Source: Rheinheimera pacifica
GTDB taxonomy: Bacteria; Pseudomonadota; Gammaproteobacteria; Enterobacterales; Alteromonadaceae
Direction of reading: 5' to 3'
NCBI RefSeq assembly: GCF_900108485.1
Contig: NZ_FNXF01000005.1
Span: forward strand, 203,967-267,966
Length of the DNA: 64,000 nucleotides
The notes under the pieces were generated by a model. The model was not told the DNA's origin. It searched no databases and saw only the letters and a program-made list of their open reading frames with translations. Shown in pieces: positions 14,768 to 25,717 of the stretch; the stretch's first letter is position 1, and each line of letters begins with the position of its first letter. Position numbers and translations under genes: made by a program.

Positions 14768-16180
14768 TTACTTTTTCTTCGCTTTCGGGTTTGGCAGGTC
14801 GGTGATTGAGCCTTCGTAAATCTCGGCGGCTAAGCCGATAGACTCATTCAGTGTTGGGTGAGCGTGGATGGTTAACGCGATGTCTTCAGCGTCGGCACCC
14901 ATTTCTACTGCTAAGCAGATTTCGCCCAGCATTTCACCGGCGTTGATACCAACAATAGCGCCACCCAGAATACGGTGGGTTTCTTTGTCGAAAATCAGCT
15001 TGGTAAAGCCTTCAGTACGGGCTGAAGCGATAGCACGCCCTGATGCTGCCCATGGGAAGGTAGCAGTTTCAATTTTTAAGCCCTGCTCTTTGGCTTCTTT
15101 CTCGGTAACGCCGGTCCAGGCCATTTCCGGGTCGGTGTAAGCTACTGACGGAATGCAGCGCGGGTCGAAGTAGTGCTTCTGGCCGGCGATAACTTCAGCC
15201 GCTACGTGGCCTTCGTGTACCGCTTTGTGCGCTAACATTGGCTGGCCGATCACATCACCGATAGCATAGATATGGCCAACGTTGGTGCGCAGTTGCTTAT
15301 CTACATTGATAAAGCCGCGCTCGTCTACGTTAACACCGGCTTTAGCGGCATCTAACAGCGCGCCGTTTGGCTTACGGCCAACTGCAACCAGAATTTTGTC
15401 GTAACGTACCGCTTTCTCAGGTGCGTTTTTACCTTCAAAAGTAACGTATAAACCGTCTTTCTTCGCTTCTACGCCAACAACTTTGGTAGACAACATAATG
15501 TTGTAGTTGTCTTTGTTGTACTTGGTGTAGGCTTTAACGATATCAGCGTCGGCTGCCGGTACTAACTGATCAGCAAATTCTACTACTGATACTTTAGAAC
15601 CCAGTGCACGGTATACAGTGCCCATTTCCAGGCCGATAATGCCGCCACCTAATACCAGCATTTCGCCCGGAATATCTTTTAATTCCAGCGCGCCGGTAGA
15701 ATCGATAATACGGTCGTCATCTTTTGGAATAAACGGCAGTGATACCGGCTCGGAACCTGCAGCAATAATGGCGTGTTCAAACGTAATAGTGGTGTCGCCA
15801 ACCTGTAAGGTGTTCGCGCCGGTAAATTTACCGTAACCGGTAACTACCTTAACTTTACGCATTTTCGACATACCGGCCAGGCCGTTAGTCAGCTGGCCGA
15901 CTACTTTGTCTTTCCAGCTACGAACTTTGTCTAAATCAATTTTCGGCTCACCAAAGGTAACGCCGTGTGATGCCATATCGCGGGCATCGTCAATCACCTT
16001 AGCAACGTGTAATAAGGCTTTAGATGGGATACAGCCCACGTTTAAACACACGCCGCCTAAAGTGCTGCGCGCTTCAACCAGGGTAACTTCCAAACCTAAG
16101 TCTGCGGCACGAAATGCTGCAGAATAACCACCAGGGCCTGCGCCCACAACTACTACCTGAGTTTTGATATCGTTGCTCAT
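14768..16180 (-). CDS. lpdA: Dihydrolipoamide dehydrogenase (E3)
   Basis: Flavin-dependent E3 subunit shared by pyruvate and 2-oxoglutarate dehydrogenase complexes; it reoxidises dihydrolipoyl groups and passes electrons to NAD+. The 470-residue protein has an FAD-binding GAGPGGYSAA at 13-22 and the redox-active disulfide in CLNVGC, Cys45 and Cys50. The NAD-binding GGGIIGLEMG lies near 180, AIGDVIGQPMLAHKA near 315 and the interface HAHPTLNESI near 440. Length and motifs match E. coli LpdA. It is the last gene of aceE-aceF-lpd, separated from aceF by 147 bases with no clear promoter of its own; an imperfect GTCCCGT stem-loop at about 16283 lies in that gap. Confidence 0.97.
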   Translation of the reverse strand: MSNDIKTQVVVVGAGPGGYSAAFRAADLGLEVTLVEARSTLGGVCLNVGCIPSKALLHVAKVIDDARDMASHGVTFGEPKIDLDKVRSWKDKVVGQLTNGLAGMSKMRKVKVVTGYGKFTGANTLQVGDTTITFEHAIIAAGSEPVSLPFIPKDDDRIIDSTGALELKDIPGEMLVLGGGIIGLEMGTVYRALGSKVSVVEFADQLVPAADADIVKAYTKYNKDNYNIMLSTKVVGVEAKKDGLYVTFEGKNAPEKAVRYDKILVAVGRKPNGALLDAAKAGVNVDERGFINVDKQLRTNVGHIYAIGDVIGQPMLAHKAVHEGHVAAEVIAGQKHYFDPRCIPSVAYTDPEMAWTGVTEKEAKEQGLKIETATFPWAASGRAIASARTEGFTKLIFDKETHRILGGAIVGINAGEMLGEICLAVEMGADAEDIALTIHAHPTLNESIGLAAEIYEGSITDLPNPKAKKK

Positions 16181-16327
16181 CGTATTACCTTTCTTTATCA
16201 GTTCAGAGTACTGACAACAGCATGTAGGGCACGGCTGTCAGGCGAAAAAAGTGGCAGAATTTTAACATCCTGCCTGAGCGATGTCCCGTAACTTTTCAGC
16301 ACGGGACACAAAATTCGCTCTTAGCTG

Positions 16328-17989
16328 TTACATAATGATCTGGCGAATATCAGCCAGATAGCTGGCCAGCGTCGCGGTAAAGCGTGCTGCCAGAGCGCCG
16401 TCGATTACGCGGTGATCATATGACATACTTAACGGCAGCATCAGCTTGGGCTCAAACTCTTTACCGTTCCATTTCGGCTTAATGTCTGATTTCGACACAC
16501 CTAATATGGCGACTTCCGGCGCATTTACAATAGGCGTAAACGCCGTACCGCCGATGCCGCCTAAGCTTGATATGGTAAAGCAGCCGCCCTGCATATCAGC
16601 AGAGGTTAACTTACCTTCGCGTGCTTTTACCGAAATGTCCTGTAACTCGCGTGACAGCTCGATAATGCCTTTTTTGTTTACGTCTTTTACTACCGGTACA
16701 ACCAAGCCGTTTGGCGTGTCTACCGCTATACCTAAGTGCACGTACTTTTTCAGGATCAGGCTTTGGCCATCTTCTGACAGTGAACTGTTAAAGGTTGGGA
16801 ATTCTTCCAGCGCCTTAGCCACCGCTTTCATAATAAACACCAGCGGGGTGTACTTAACGCCAAGCTTTTTCTTCTCGGCCAGGCTGTTTTGCTCTTTACG
16901 GAAGTCTTCCAGGCCGGTGATATCGGCTTCGTCGAACTGGGTAACATGCGGAATACGCACCCAGTTACGATGTAAATTGTTGCCGGATAACTTCTGAATA
17001 CGCGACAGCGGCTTGCTTTCTACTTCACCGAACTTGGCAAAATCAACTTTTGGCCAGGCGATTAAGTCAAAGCCCATGCTGTTGCCTGAGCCAGAGCCTG
17101 CAGCTGCGCCGCTTTCAACTTGCTTAACCAGTTGCTTAACGTAGTTTTGCACATCTTCTTTTACTACGCGGTCTTTACGGCCGGTGCCTTTAACTTTAGC
17201 CAGGTTAATGCCAAATTCACGCGCTAAACGGCGGATAACCGGTGACGCATGGGCATAGGCGCTGTTTTCAACAAAGCCATCATTTGATGCAACTGGCGCT
17301 GTTGCAGAAGCAGCAGGTGCCGCTTCAGCTTTACTTTCAGTTTTAGCAGCAGGTGCTTCGGTTTTCGTTTCGGCTTTAGTTTCGGCTTTTGGCGCTTCAG
17401 CGTCTGCCGGAGCAGCATCGGCCGAACCTGTGGTTTCAAACAGCATAATCAGGCTGCCGGTAGATACCTTATCGCCGACGCTGATTTTAATTTCTTTAAC
17501 TTTACCGGCAAACGGCGCCGGTACTTCCATACTGGCTTTGTCGCCTTCAACGCTAAGCAGCGACTGATCTTCGCTTACCGTGTCGCCTACTTTTACCATA
17601 ATTTCAGTAACTTCAACGGCGTCACCGCCAATATCCGGTACTTTTACGTCTTGTACGCTGGCGGTTTTGCTTTCAGCTTTGGCTTCAGTTTTACTTTCAG
17701 CCTTGCTGTCTGCTTTTGCTTCCTGCTTCGCCGGTGCCGCTTCTGCTTTGGCAGCGCCTTCACCTTCAAAGGTCATAATCAGGCTGCCGGTTTTAACCTT
17801 GTCGCCTACTTTTACTTTAATTTCTTTTACTACACCGGCGTCATTGGCCGGTACTTCCATAGAAGCCTTGTCACCTTCAACGCTGAGCAGTGATTGGTCG
17901 GCAGCAACTTTGTCGCCTACCTTCACCAGAATTTCGGTTACTTCAACTTCATCAGCACCAATATCCGGTACATGAATTTCAATAGTCAT
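16328..17989 (-). CDS. aceF: Dihydrolipoamide acetyltransferase (E2)
   Basis: Core of the pyruvate dehydrogenase complex; moves the acetyl group from lipoyl-lysine to coenzyme A. The 553-residue protein has two lipoyl domains, with the modified lysines in DKASMEV at about 41 and 151. They are joined by Ala/Lys/Glu-rich flexible linkers (about 80-112 and 190-240). A peripheral E1/E3-binding domain lies at about 250-290, and the catalytic domain carries the YDHRVIDGA motif with His526 and Asp530. E. coli AceF has three lipoyl domains, so two is a lineage difference. The linkers have strongly repetitive codons, which creates long meaningless frames on the opposite strand. The stop of aceE is 11 bases from this start. 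Confidence 0.97.
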   Translation of the reverse strand: MTIEIHVPDIGADEVEVTEILVKVGDKVAADQSLLSVEGDKASMEVPANDAGVVKEIKVKVGDKVKTGSLIMTFEGEGAAKAEAAPAKQEAKADSKAESKTEAKAESKTASVQDVKVPDIGGDAVEVTEIMVKVGDTVSEDQSLLSVEGDKASMEVPAPFAGKVKEIKISVGDKVSTGSLIMLFETTGSADAAPADAEAPKAETKAETKTEAPAAKTESKAEAAPAASATAPVASNDGFVENSAYAHASPVIRRLAREFGINLAKVKGTGRKDRVVKEDVQNYVKQLVKQVESGAAAGSGSGNSMGFDLIAWPKVDFAKFGEVESKPLSRIQKLSGNNLHRNWVRIPHVTQFDEADITGLEDFRKEQNSLAEKKKLGVKYTPLVFIMKAVAKALEEFPTFNSSLSEDGQSLILKKYVHLGIAVDTPNGLVVPVVKDVNKKGIIELSRELQDISVKAREGKLTSADMQGGCFTISSLGGIGGTAFTPIVNAPEVAILGVSKSDIKPKWNGKEFEPKLMLPLSMSYDHRVIDGALAARFTATLASYLADIRQIIM

Positions 17990-18000
17990 GTGTAATCCTC

Positions 18001-20667
18001 TTATGCGTACAGCGGGTTGGTTTTGCCGCTGTCGATGCCGAATTTCTTAATCGCATCTGTCACTACGGTTTTCTTCAACTCGCCCTGCTTCACCAGCTCG
18101 CTTAGTGCGGCCACTACGATATAACCAGCGTTCACTTCAAAGTGGCGGCGCAGGTTCTCACGGCTGTCAGAACGGCCAAAACCGTCGGTGCCCAACACCT
18201 TGTAAGACGTGGCCGGAATAAAGGCACGTACCTGATCGGCGTAGTTTTTCATATAGTCGGTAGCAGCAATGGCCGGCGCTTTGTTCATTACCGTAGCAAT
18301 GTAAGGCGTTTTAGCCTTGGCATCCGGGTTTAACATATTAAAGCGCTCGGCGTCCTGGCCGTCACGCGCCAGTTCATTAAACGAGGTTACTGAGTACACG
18401 TCAGACGCTACGCCGTAATCTTTGCTTAAAATTTCTGCCGCTTTGCGCACTTCATTTAAGATAGTGCCCGAGCCCATCAACTGTACCTTACCGCGATCGC
18501 CGTTTAAGCTTTCCAGCTTGTAAATACCGCGACGAATACCTTCTTCGGCGCCTTTTGGCATAGCCGGGTGATGGTAGTTTTCATTCATTACGGTAATGTA
18601 GTAATAAATGTTTTCCTGATCTTTACCGTACATACGGCGGATACCGTCTTGCATGATAACCGCCAGCTCGAAGGCGTAGGTTGGGTCATACGAAATACAG
18701 TTTGGTACTGTGCCGGCCAGAATGTGGCTGTGGCCGTCTTCGTGCTGTAAACCTTCGCCGTTTAGCGTAGTACGGCCCGCAGTAGCACCTAACAGGAAGC
18801 CACGTGCTTGTTGATCACCGGCCAGCCAGGCCATATCGCCCACACGCTGGAAACCAAACATTGAGTAGTAGATGTAGAACGGGATCATCGGTAAGTCGTT
18901 AGTGCTGTACGACGTTGCCGCAGCTACCCAGGACGACATCGCGCCCAGCTCGTTAATACCTTCCTGCAGTACCTGGCCGCCGACGTCTTCTTTGTAGTAG
19001 CTTACTACTGAGCGGTCTTCCGGCGTGTAGTTCTGGCCGCCCGGGTTATAAATACCGATTTGGCGGAACAAGCCTTCCATACCAAAGGTACGGGCTTCGT
19101 CGGCAATAATCGGCACAATTTGCTTACCGATATGCTCGTCTTTCAGCAGAATATTCAGTGCCCGTACATAGGCCATGGTGGTAGAGATTTCGCGTTTTTG
19201 CTCTTCTAATAAACCATCAAAAGCGCTTAATTCCGGCAGTGTTAATGGCTTGGTAAAGTTAGGCAGGCGTACCGGCGTATAACCGTGCAATGCTTTGCGC
19301 CGTGCATGCATATATTCCAGCTCTGGTGAGCCTTCCGGCAGCTTAATATACGGCAGCTCAGCAACTTGTTCTTCAGTAATGTAGTCTTCCAGGCCCAGAC
19401 GCTTGCGCAGTTGCAGCACGTGCGTCAGGTCCATTTTTTTCACCTGGTGGGCGATGTTTTTACCTTCTGCTGCTTCACCCATACCATAACCTTTAACGGT
19501 TTTGGCTAAGATAACCGTAGGTTTGTCGGTGCATTCCTGTGCCGCTTTAAAGGCCGCAAACAGTTTAGATGGCTCGTGGCCGCCGCGTTTTAAGTCGAAG
19601 ATTTCTTCGTCGGTCATATCAGCAACCAGTGCTGCGGTTTCCGGGTAACGGCCGAAGAAGTGCTTACGCACATAGGCACCGTCGTTAGCTTTGTAAGTCT
19701 GGTAGTCACCGTCGATGGTTTCGTTCATCAGCTGTAACAGCTTACCGGTGGTGTCTTTAGCCAGCAGTTTGTCCCAACCACGGCCCCATACTACTTTAAT
19801 TACGTTCCAACCGGCGCCGCGGAACAAACCTTCCAGTTCCTGGATAATTTTACCATTACCCATTACCGGGCCATCAAGGCGCTGCAGGTTACAGTTAATT
19901 AAGTAACACAGGTTGCCCAGCTTCTCACGGGCAGCAAAGCTTACGGCCCCGCGTGATTCCGGCTCGTCCATCTCGCCATCGCCCAAAAAGGCATAAACGC
20001 GCTGTGCGCTGGTGTCTTTTAAACCACGGCCGTGTAAATATTTTAAAAACCGCGCCTGATAAATAGAAGCAATAGGGCCCAGGCCCATCGACACGGTAGG
20101 GAACTGCCAAAACTCCGGCATTAATTTCGGGTGCGGGTAGCTGGATAAGCCTTTGCCGTCTACTTCCTGGCGGAAGCTGTCCAGTTGCTCGGCAGTTAAG
20201 CGGCCTTCAACAAAAGCACGGGCGTAAATACCCGGTGAAATATGGCCTTGATAATAGACTAAATCGCCGCCGTCTTTTTCGTTCGGTGCGCGGAAGAAGT
20301 GGTTAAAGCAAGTTTCATAAAACGCCGCTGAAGACTGGTAAGACGCCATATGGCCGCCTAAGTCCAGCTCTTTTTTCGAGCCGCGCAGTACGATCATAAT
20401 GGCATTCCAGCGGATCACCGAGCGGATACGTCGTTCCAGGTTAACATCGCCAGGGTAAGCCGGTTCTTGCTGCGGTGGAATGGTGTTAATGTAGTTGGTA
20501 GTCACACCGGTAGGCATAGCAACGCCTTCTAACCGGGCTTGCTCCAGTACCTGCTCCAGCAGGAACTGTGCCCGCTCTACCCCTTCAGTGCGAACAACCG
20601 ATTCCAGCGCTTCAAGCCACTCTTTGGTTTCCAGAGCGTCGATGTCAACTTTACTGACTTCAGACAT
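18001..20667 (-). CDS. aceE: Pyruvate dehydrogenase E1 component
   Basis: Homodimeric thiamine-diphosphate enzyme that decarboxylates pyruvate and acetylates the lipoyl groups of AceF. The 888 residues match the E. coli length (887). The N-terminus [21 protein letters not shown] is the segment that binds E2. The ThDP/Mg site [20 protein letters not shown] is near 230, with [20 protein letters not shown] following. The catalytic-loop segment [10 protein letters not shown] is near 550 and [17 protein letters not shown] near 835. It is the first structural gene of the operon and lies 64 bases after pdhR. Confidence 0.97.
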   Translation of the reverse strand: MSEVSKVDIDALETKEWLEALESVVRTEGVERAQFLLEQVLEQARLEGVAMPTGVTTNYINTIPPQQEPAYPGDVNLERRIRSVIRWNAIMIVLRGSKKELDLGGHMASYQSSAAFYETCFNHFFRAPNEKDGGDLVYYQGHISPGIYARAFVEGRLTAEQLDSFRQEVDGKGLSSYPHPKLMPEFWQFPTVSMGLGPIASIYQARFLKYLHGRGLKDTSAQRVYAFLGDGEMDEPESRGAVSFAAREKLGNLCYLINCNLQRLDGPVMGNGKIIQELEGLFRGAGWNVIKVVWGRGWDKLLAKDTTGKLLQLMNETIDGDYQTYKANDGAYVRKHFFGRYPETAALVADMTDEEIFDLKRGGHEPSKLFAAFKAAQECTDKPTVILAKTVKGYGMGEAAEGKNIAHQVKKMDLTHVLQLRKRLGLEDYITEEQVAELPYIKLPEGSPELEYMHARRKALHGYTPVRLPNFTKPLTLPELSAFDGLLEEQKREISTTMAYVRALNILLKDEHIGKQIVPIIADEARTFGMEGLFRQIGIYNPGGQNYTPEDRSVVSYYKEDVGGQVLQEGINELGAMSSWVAAATSYSTNDLPMIPFYIYYSMFGFQRVGDMAWLAGDQQARGFLLGATAGRTTLNGEGLQHEDGHSHILAGTVPNCISYDPTYAFELAVIMQDGIRRMYGKDQENIYYYITVMNENYHHPAMPKGAEEGIRRGIYKLESLNGDRGKVQLMGSGTILNEVRKAAEILSKDYGVASDVYSVTSFNELARDGQDAERFNMLNPDAKAKTPYIATVMNKAPAIAATDYMKNYADQVRAFIPATSYKVLGTDGFGRSDSRENLRRHFEVNAGYIVVAALSELVKQGELKKTVVTDAIKKFGIDSGKTNPLYA

Positions 20668-20731
20668 ATCGAGGTTTCCTTTGGTTATGCACGCCTGTGT
20701 TTTAAATGCACAGCTGCGTTAAAAATAATGA

Positions 20732-21490
20732 TCAGCCTTGTTGGGTGCGCCGTAACGAACGTTCAATACGCGAGCGCTCTTTACCCACATCCAGCAAAGC
20801 TTCTTCGATAAAGGCCAGATGGCCGTTACTGGCCTGGCGCGCCTTCTCTGGCTCACCATTTATGACCGCTTGCATCAGCCGTTGCCGATGCGAATTCAGC
20901 TGGCCGACTATGCCTTCCTTCTGCTGCAGGGTTTCCAGGTTAACCCGGATATTCTGCTCCACCAGTGGCGTTAAGCCGCGCACTAAATGCAGTAAAACCA
21001 CATTATGTGACGCCTCTGCCACTGCTAAATAAAAACTGCCTACCGCTTTGGCTTCCGCATCCAGATCATTTAACTGCTGTGCATCACAAATAGCATCATA
21101 GTGGTGCTTAATCTGGTCAAAATCGGCCGTTGTGCCACGCAATGCGGCGTAATAAGCACATATGCCTTCCAGCGCGTGGCGAAATTCCAGTAAATCAAAC
21201 TGCGATTCAGGATGACGTGCTATTAATTCAAACAGTGGATCGGTAAGGCCGGCGGTCATATTGTCGCACACATAGGTGCCACCACCCTGACGGCGGCTGA
21301 TCAGGCCTTTGGCTTCCAGCTTTTGAATGGCCTCGCGCAATGACGGCCGCGACACGGCAAACATTTGCGCTAAATCACGCTCGGGTGGCAGCTTTTGCCC
21401 CGGTGCAAAACTGCCCTCCAGCAACATGTTTTCCAGTTGCTCGACAATGCGATCAGAGAGTTTAGCCGGTTTAATTTTAAAATCTGCCAT
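20732..21490 (-). CDS. pdhR: PdhR, GntR-family repressor of the pyruvate dehydrogenase operon
   Basis: A 252-residue transcription factor. The start at 21490 (MADFKIKPAKLSDRIVEQ) is chosen over 21544 because the longer frame would run through the operator. The winged helix at about 8-75 includes GQKLPPERDLAQMFAVSRPSLREAI, and an FCD ligand-binding domain fills the rest (HALEGICAYYAAL). PdhR senses pyruvate and releases DNA when it is bound. It is the first gene of pdhR-aceE-aceF-lpd and probably represses itself and the operon through the site at 21531. Confidence 0.95.
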   Translation of the reverse strand: MADFKIKPAKLSDRIVEQLENMLLEGSFAPGQKLPPERDLAQMFAVSRPSLREAIQKLEAKGLISRRQGGGTYVCDNMTAGLTDPLFELIARHPESQFDLLEFRHALEGICAYYAALRGTTADFDQIKHHYDAICDAQQLNDLDAEAKAVGSFYLAVAEASHNVVLLHLVRGLTPLVEQNIRVNLETLQQKEGIVGQLNSHRQRLMQAVINGEPEKARQASNGHLAFIEEALLDVGKERSRIERSLRRTQQG

Positions 21491-21530
21491 GCCGTGCTGT
21501 GGTTTCCTGTGGGCCGCAAGCCTTTTGTAA

Positions 21531-21545
21531 ATTGGTATTACCAAT
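21531..21545. promoter_or_regulatory. PdhR operator
   Basis: ATTGGTATTACCAAT is a perfect 15-base palindrome matching the PdhR consensus ATTGGTNNNACCAAT and lies 41 bases upstream of the pdhR start. It indicates pyruvate-responsive autoregulation of the whole operon. Binding is inferred from the match. Confidence 0.9.
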
Positions 21546-21783
21546 TTATTTTTAGTGCCGATAAGGTAACAGTTTCTGCTTAGTAAGTAAATAAAGCAGA
21601 GATTACCGGCAAAGGCAAAAGCAGAAAATAGTTAGAGTAATAACTCAGTACCAAGCGGCTAAGAAAGAGACAGGAAGAATTGGTCTGACCAGACGAGATG
21701 TGGTTATCATATTAGTTCAGGCTCCGACGAAAACCTCCGCTATGCTCGCCACAACGGGCTTTCGGCAGTCCTGCCTTCAAGCT

Positions 21784-21918
21784 GGCGGATCGGCTGCGCC
21801 GACGCAATTTGTTCCTGACAAATTGCTCATCCGCCTTCGCTGCGCGAAATGATTTTGTGGCTGCGCTATCGGAGTTCTCGTCTACTTGCTGTTCACCCCC
21901 TCTTTGGTAAAGAGGGGG
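21784..21918. repeat. Nested inverted-repeat region in a 410-bp gene-free stretch
   Basis: The gap 21546-21955 has no credible gene. Within it, GGCGGAT (21784) pairs with ATCCGCC (21830). Nested inside, GCAATTTGT (21804-21812) pairs with ACAAATTGC (21818-21826). A third hairpin, CCCCCTCTT/AAGAGGGGG, lies at 21896-21918 and is followed by TTGGGGGAGATT. Such C-run/G-run hairpins and GC-rich fold-backs are common as dispersed repeats and as ends of small mobile elements. Nothing decides between those here. The third hairpin could also end ampE transcription (minus strand), though no T-run follows. Confidence 0.5.
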
Positions 21919-21955
21919 TTGGGGGAGATTCGATGGTTAGAGGCGAGATTCGAAG

Positions 21956-22813
21956 TTACCCTAACCAACCGGTTAAAGTTAAAATAGCCGTAAAAGCTAA
22001 AAAGAACAGCATATTACGTTTAGCCAGCTGCACCATATAGCTGGTGTCGTCCAGCGTATTAATGCTTTCAGCCGGCAATGGCTCTGCGGCTGTAGCAACA
22101 TCTACTACTACCTGCTCATTGCTGGCGGTAAAATCAAGAAAATACCCCAGCAACGCGGTAGACGCGCGGGAAAAATGCCCCACCAGCGCAAAACCCAAAC
22201 CAAATAACCGTGCCGGAAACCAGTTAGCCCAGTGTGCTACATAATGTACTGCTTTGTTGTCGTCGCCCAGGCAGGCGGCATACGCGGCGGCGTCTTCTTC
22301 TGCTACCGCTTCCTGTAAATGCCGCACCAGAGCATAGGTAATTACACCAAAAGCACCCAACAGTAAAAACCAGAACACCACAGCGGCATAGTAACGAAAA
22401 TTCAGCCAGATCAGTAACTGGCCATAACTGCTTTGCTCGCGCGTGCTGCCCATATCTGTGCGTATTTGCTGCATGGTAATAAAAGCGGCTTCTTCGTCAC
22501 CTCTGTCCATCGCATTTAAATATTGTTTATATAACTGGCGGTAGTGCCAGCAACCAATAGCCACCAGCAATACCAGGGTGTTAACCACTAAACTTACTAA
22601 ACGGCTGTCGAGCAGGCACAACACCAGCATAACCAGCGCGCCGGGTAAGGCCAGCCATAGGTATTGCCCCAGGCTATGCGTAGACAACTTGCTTAATGCT
22701 GAGCCGGCGGTAAAGCGCACATAAGCACGGCAATAGCCGCTGGCCTGCCACTTATTGCTGCGTACAGCCAGGCGCTCAATAATTAATGCCAGCAACATAC
22801 TGATTAACGTCAT
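21956..22813 (-). CDS. ampE: AmpE-like inner membrane protein
   Basis: A 285-residue polytopic membrane protein. It begins MTLISMLLALIIERLAVRS and has hydrophobic segments at about 48-66, 68-86 (LLVAIGCW), 140-162 (VVFWFLLLGAFGVITYALV) and the C-terminal LFFLAFTAILTLTGWLG. The Arg-rich AHWANWFPARLFGLGFALVGHF motif is the hallmark of the AmpE/CobD-like family. AmpE is encoded beside AmpD and was proposed as a sensor in beta-lactamase regulation; its biochemical role is not settled. It lies 39 bases after ampD in the same orientation, so the two form an operon. Confidence 0.9.
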   Translation of the reverse strand: MTLISMLLALIIERLAVRSNKWQASGYCRAYVRFTAGSALSKLSTHSLGQYLWLALPGALVMLVLCLLDSRLVSLVVNTLVLLVAIGCWHYRQLYKQYLNAMDRGDEEAAFITMQQIRTDMGSTREQSSYGQLLIWLNFRYYAAVVFWFLLLGAFGVITYALVRHLQEAVAEEDAAAYAACLGDDNKAVHYVAHWANWFPARLFGLGFALVGHFSRASTALLGYFLDFTASNEQVVVDVATAAEPLPAESINTLDDTSYMVQLAKRNMLFFLAFTAILTLTGWLG

Positions 22814-22852
22814 ACAAAAAACTCCTTTATCGCGCTCTTTATCACACTCTTT

Positions 22853-23407
22853 TTATCGCGCACTTTTTAACGCACTACGGTAGCGCACCCAGTCAAACGC
22901 GAGGCCGGGGTCGGTTTTACGCCCCGGCGCAATATCACAATGCCCAACAATACGGTCTGGCGTAATAGCCGGATGCTGCTGCATTAAAAAATAGCTCAGC
23001 GCAATAAGGCTTTGATATTGTTGCTCAGTATAAGGCAAATTGTCTGTGCCTTCTAATTCAATACCTATAGAAAAATCGTTACAGCGCTCACGGCCGTCAA
23101 ACAGGCTAACCCCAGCATGCCAGGCGCGCTGGGTAAAAGGTACGTAGTTAAAAATGCGGCCATCGCGCCAGATAACACAGTGCGCCGATACTCTAAGCCC
23201 CTGTAAACCGGCAAAGCTGCTATGCGCGCTGCAATCTAAGTTACCCATAAATAAGGCGTCAACAAAACTTTGTTCGGGTATGTCAGCAAACTGCCCGGCC
23301 GGCAGGCTGATATTATGAATAACCAGTAAACTGATGCTTTCAGCTTCCGGGCGCGCATCACAATGCGGGCTTGGGCGGGTTAACATGGCTGGCGGTTTAG
23401 CACTCAT
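22853..23407 (-). CDS. ampD: AmpD, 1,6-anhydro-N-acetylmuramyl-L-alanine amidase
   Basis: Cytoplasmic zinc amidase that removes the peptide from anhydro-muropeptides during cell-wall recycling. The 184-residue protein shows SLLVIHNISLP (first zinc histidine), FSIGIELEGTDNLPYTEQQY (catalytic Glu region) and DRIVGHCDIAPGRKTDPGLAFDW, with the second histidine and the aspartate ligand. Loss of AmpD activates AmpR-dependent beta-lactamases in other species. The muropeptides it frees link to the epimerase and NlpC/P60 genes near 56-58 kb. It is divergent from the retropepsin-like gene at 23476, with 68 bases between. Confidence 0.96.
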   Translation of the reverse strand: MSAKPPAMLTRPSPHCDARPEAESISLLVIHNISLPAGQFADIPEQSFVDALFMGNLDCSAHSSFAGLQGLRVSAHCVIWRDGRIFNYVPFTQRAWHAGVSLFDGRERCNDFSIGIELEGTDNLPYTEQQYQSLIALSYFLMQQHPAITPDRIVGHCDIAPGRKTDPGLAFDWVRYRSALKSAR

Positions 23408-23475
23408 CAGAAGTTTTGCCTTTGCAGGTCTGTGCCAGTAAGCTATGGGGCTATTGTCAATGCTGGAGCCTTTTA

Positions 23476-23997
23476 ATGCAAGCGCCTGAGCCCACGAACA
23501 AATATGGTAAGACCTTTGCTATTATCGCCTGGCTTATTTTAATGGCACTGCTGTTTGTATTTTTTCAGGACACTATCAGCAAGCAGCTTAACCCCAACCA
23601 GCAGTTAAGCAGTGTGCAAGGTAGTACGGGTGAAGTACGTACTGTGCTTATCCGTAATAAAAGCGGCCATTATGTTGGTACGGCGCTTATTAATAACAGC
23701 CCGGTCGACTTTATGCTGGACACCGGCGCCACCACTGTTGCTATAGCAGCCAGCTCGGCGGAAAAACTCGGTATGCCGTTTGGCGCAGCTATACAGGTAA
23801 GCACCGCCAATGGCTTAACCACTGCTTATCGCAGCCGCATTGACCAACTGCAACTGGGCGACATAATACTAACCAATATTCCCGCCAGCATTGTGCCCAA
23901 CCTTAGCGGTACCGAGATATTACTGGGCATGAGTGCGCTTAAACAGTTAGAATTCCACCAACAGGGCAACCAGCTCACCCTGATCCAGCATAAATAA
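23476..23997 (+). CDS. Membrane-anchored retropepsin-like aspartic protease (clan AA)
   Basis: The start at 23476 has GGAG nine bases upstream, and the longer frame from 23416 would enter ampD's promoter. The 173-residue protein has one transmembrane helix at about residues 13-32 (FAIIAWLILMALLFVFF). A single-lobe aspartic protease domain follows, with VDFMLDTGATTVAIA near 75 as the active-site Asp-Thr-Gly and a C-terminal TEILLGMSALKQLEF. This is the bacterial TIGR02281 type, which works as a dimer in the periplasm. The substrate is not known for this family. It precedes nadC and may be co-transcribed with it. Confidence 0.85.
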   Translation: MQAPEPTNKYGKTFAIIAWLILMALLFVFFQDTISKQLNPNQQLSSVQGSTGEVRTVLIRNKSGHYVGTALINNSPVDFMLDTGATTVAIAASSAEKLGMPFGAAIQVSTANGLTTAYRSRIDQLQLGDIILTNIPASIVPNLSGTEILLGMSALKQLEFHQQGNQLTLIQHK

Positions 23998-24921
<924 letters not shown>

Positions 24922-24977
24922 TAACTGATAGACTATCAATCAGCGCTATACTGTTTGAGTAAAACTTGGAGAATGCT

Positions 24978-25268
24978 ATGCGACCATCCGTGGCACTATC
25001 ACATAACAGGGCATTGATACACACTCTGGTAGCACGCTATAAAGCAACTAATCCGCGTATTTTCGGCTCCGTAGCCATGGCTAAAGATATCGAAGGTAGT
25101 GATCTGGACATACTGGTAGATACCTTACCGGGCACAACACTCTTTGATTTAGGCGAACTACAGTTAACTCTGGAAGAAGCTCTCGGTGTACCGGTAGATC
25201 TGCTAACTCCAGGCGACTTGCCAAAAAAAATACGCTTATCCGTACTCAGGCAAGCCATTCCGGTATGA
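24978..25268 (+). CDS. mntA: MNT-domain nucleotidyltransferase antitoxin (MntA-like)
   Basis: A 96-residue minimal nucleotidyltransferase from ATG 24978, with GGAG seven bases upstream; an in-frame TTG at 24966 overlaps that site and is unlikely. The active-site pattern is FGSVAMAKDIEGSDLDILVD, a Gly-Ser followed ten residues later by Asp-x-Asp. In HepT/MntA pairs the MNT protein adds AMP to the tyrosine of the HEPN toxin's RX4HXY motif and so silences it. The stop overlaps the next start by four bases. With its partner it interrupts the usual nadC-pilA neighbourhood. Confidence 0.88.
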   Translation: MRPSVALSHNRALIHTLVARYKATNPRIFGSVAMAKDIEGSDLDILVDTLPGTTLFDLGELQLTLEEALGVPVDLLTPGDLPKKIRLSVLRQAIPV

Positions 25269-25618
25269 CGTCAGAAAGAATACTTACCTATGTCGAGCAA
25301 ATGCTAGAGTCTGTATTTCTGGCTTGCTCTTACATTGAGGGTTTAGAAAAGTCAGACTTTTTAGCCGACAAAAAAACTCAACAAGCCGTAGTGCTAAACC
25401 TTCTTGTTTTAGGTGAAACAGCAACAAAAATACTGCAAACCCAGCCAGATTTTGCTTCGCAACATACTGATATCCCCTGGCGAAGCATGAAAGGTATGCG
25501 TAATAGAATTGCGCACGGCTATTTTGATATTAATTTAGATGTCGTCTGGGATACCACCAAACAAGCATTGCCCCAGTTACATCTGCAGTTAAAACATTTA
25601 GTAAGCAGCTTAAACTAA
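25265..25618 (+). CDS. hepT: HEPN-domain toxin (HepT/DUF86 family)
   Basis: A 117-residue all-helical protein starting at an ATGA overlap with the antitoxin. The HEPN ribonuclease motif is R79-NRIA-H84-G-Y86 in MRNRIAHGYFDIN, a complete RX4HXY with the tyrosine that partner MNT proteins modify. Such toxins cut RNA, often tRNA, when not inhibited. The antitoxin-first order, coupling and intact motifs suggest an active module. Confidence 0.88.
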   Translation: MTSERILTYVEQMLESVFLACSYIEGLEKSDFLADKKTQQAVVLNLLVLGETATKILQTQPDFASQHTDIPWRSMKGMRNRIAHGYFDINLDVVWDTTKQALPQLHLQLKHLVSSLN

Positions 25619-25717
25619 AATACCAACAAACCTTAAGTCCCCTTTAAGCACGATTAAGTAAACTTCTGTTACAGTGTGCAGGTCTTATGACGCTGTAAAA
25701 GCTAACAGGAACACCCG

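Noticed and set aside
17580..17975. Long open frame on the plus strand opposite aceF (131 codons)
   Set aside because: It mirrors the Ala/Lys/Glu-rich linker and lipoyl repeats of AceF; skewed codon use keeps the opposite frame open. No start signal or domain.
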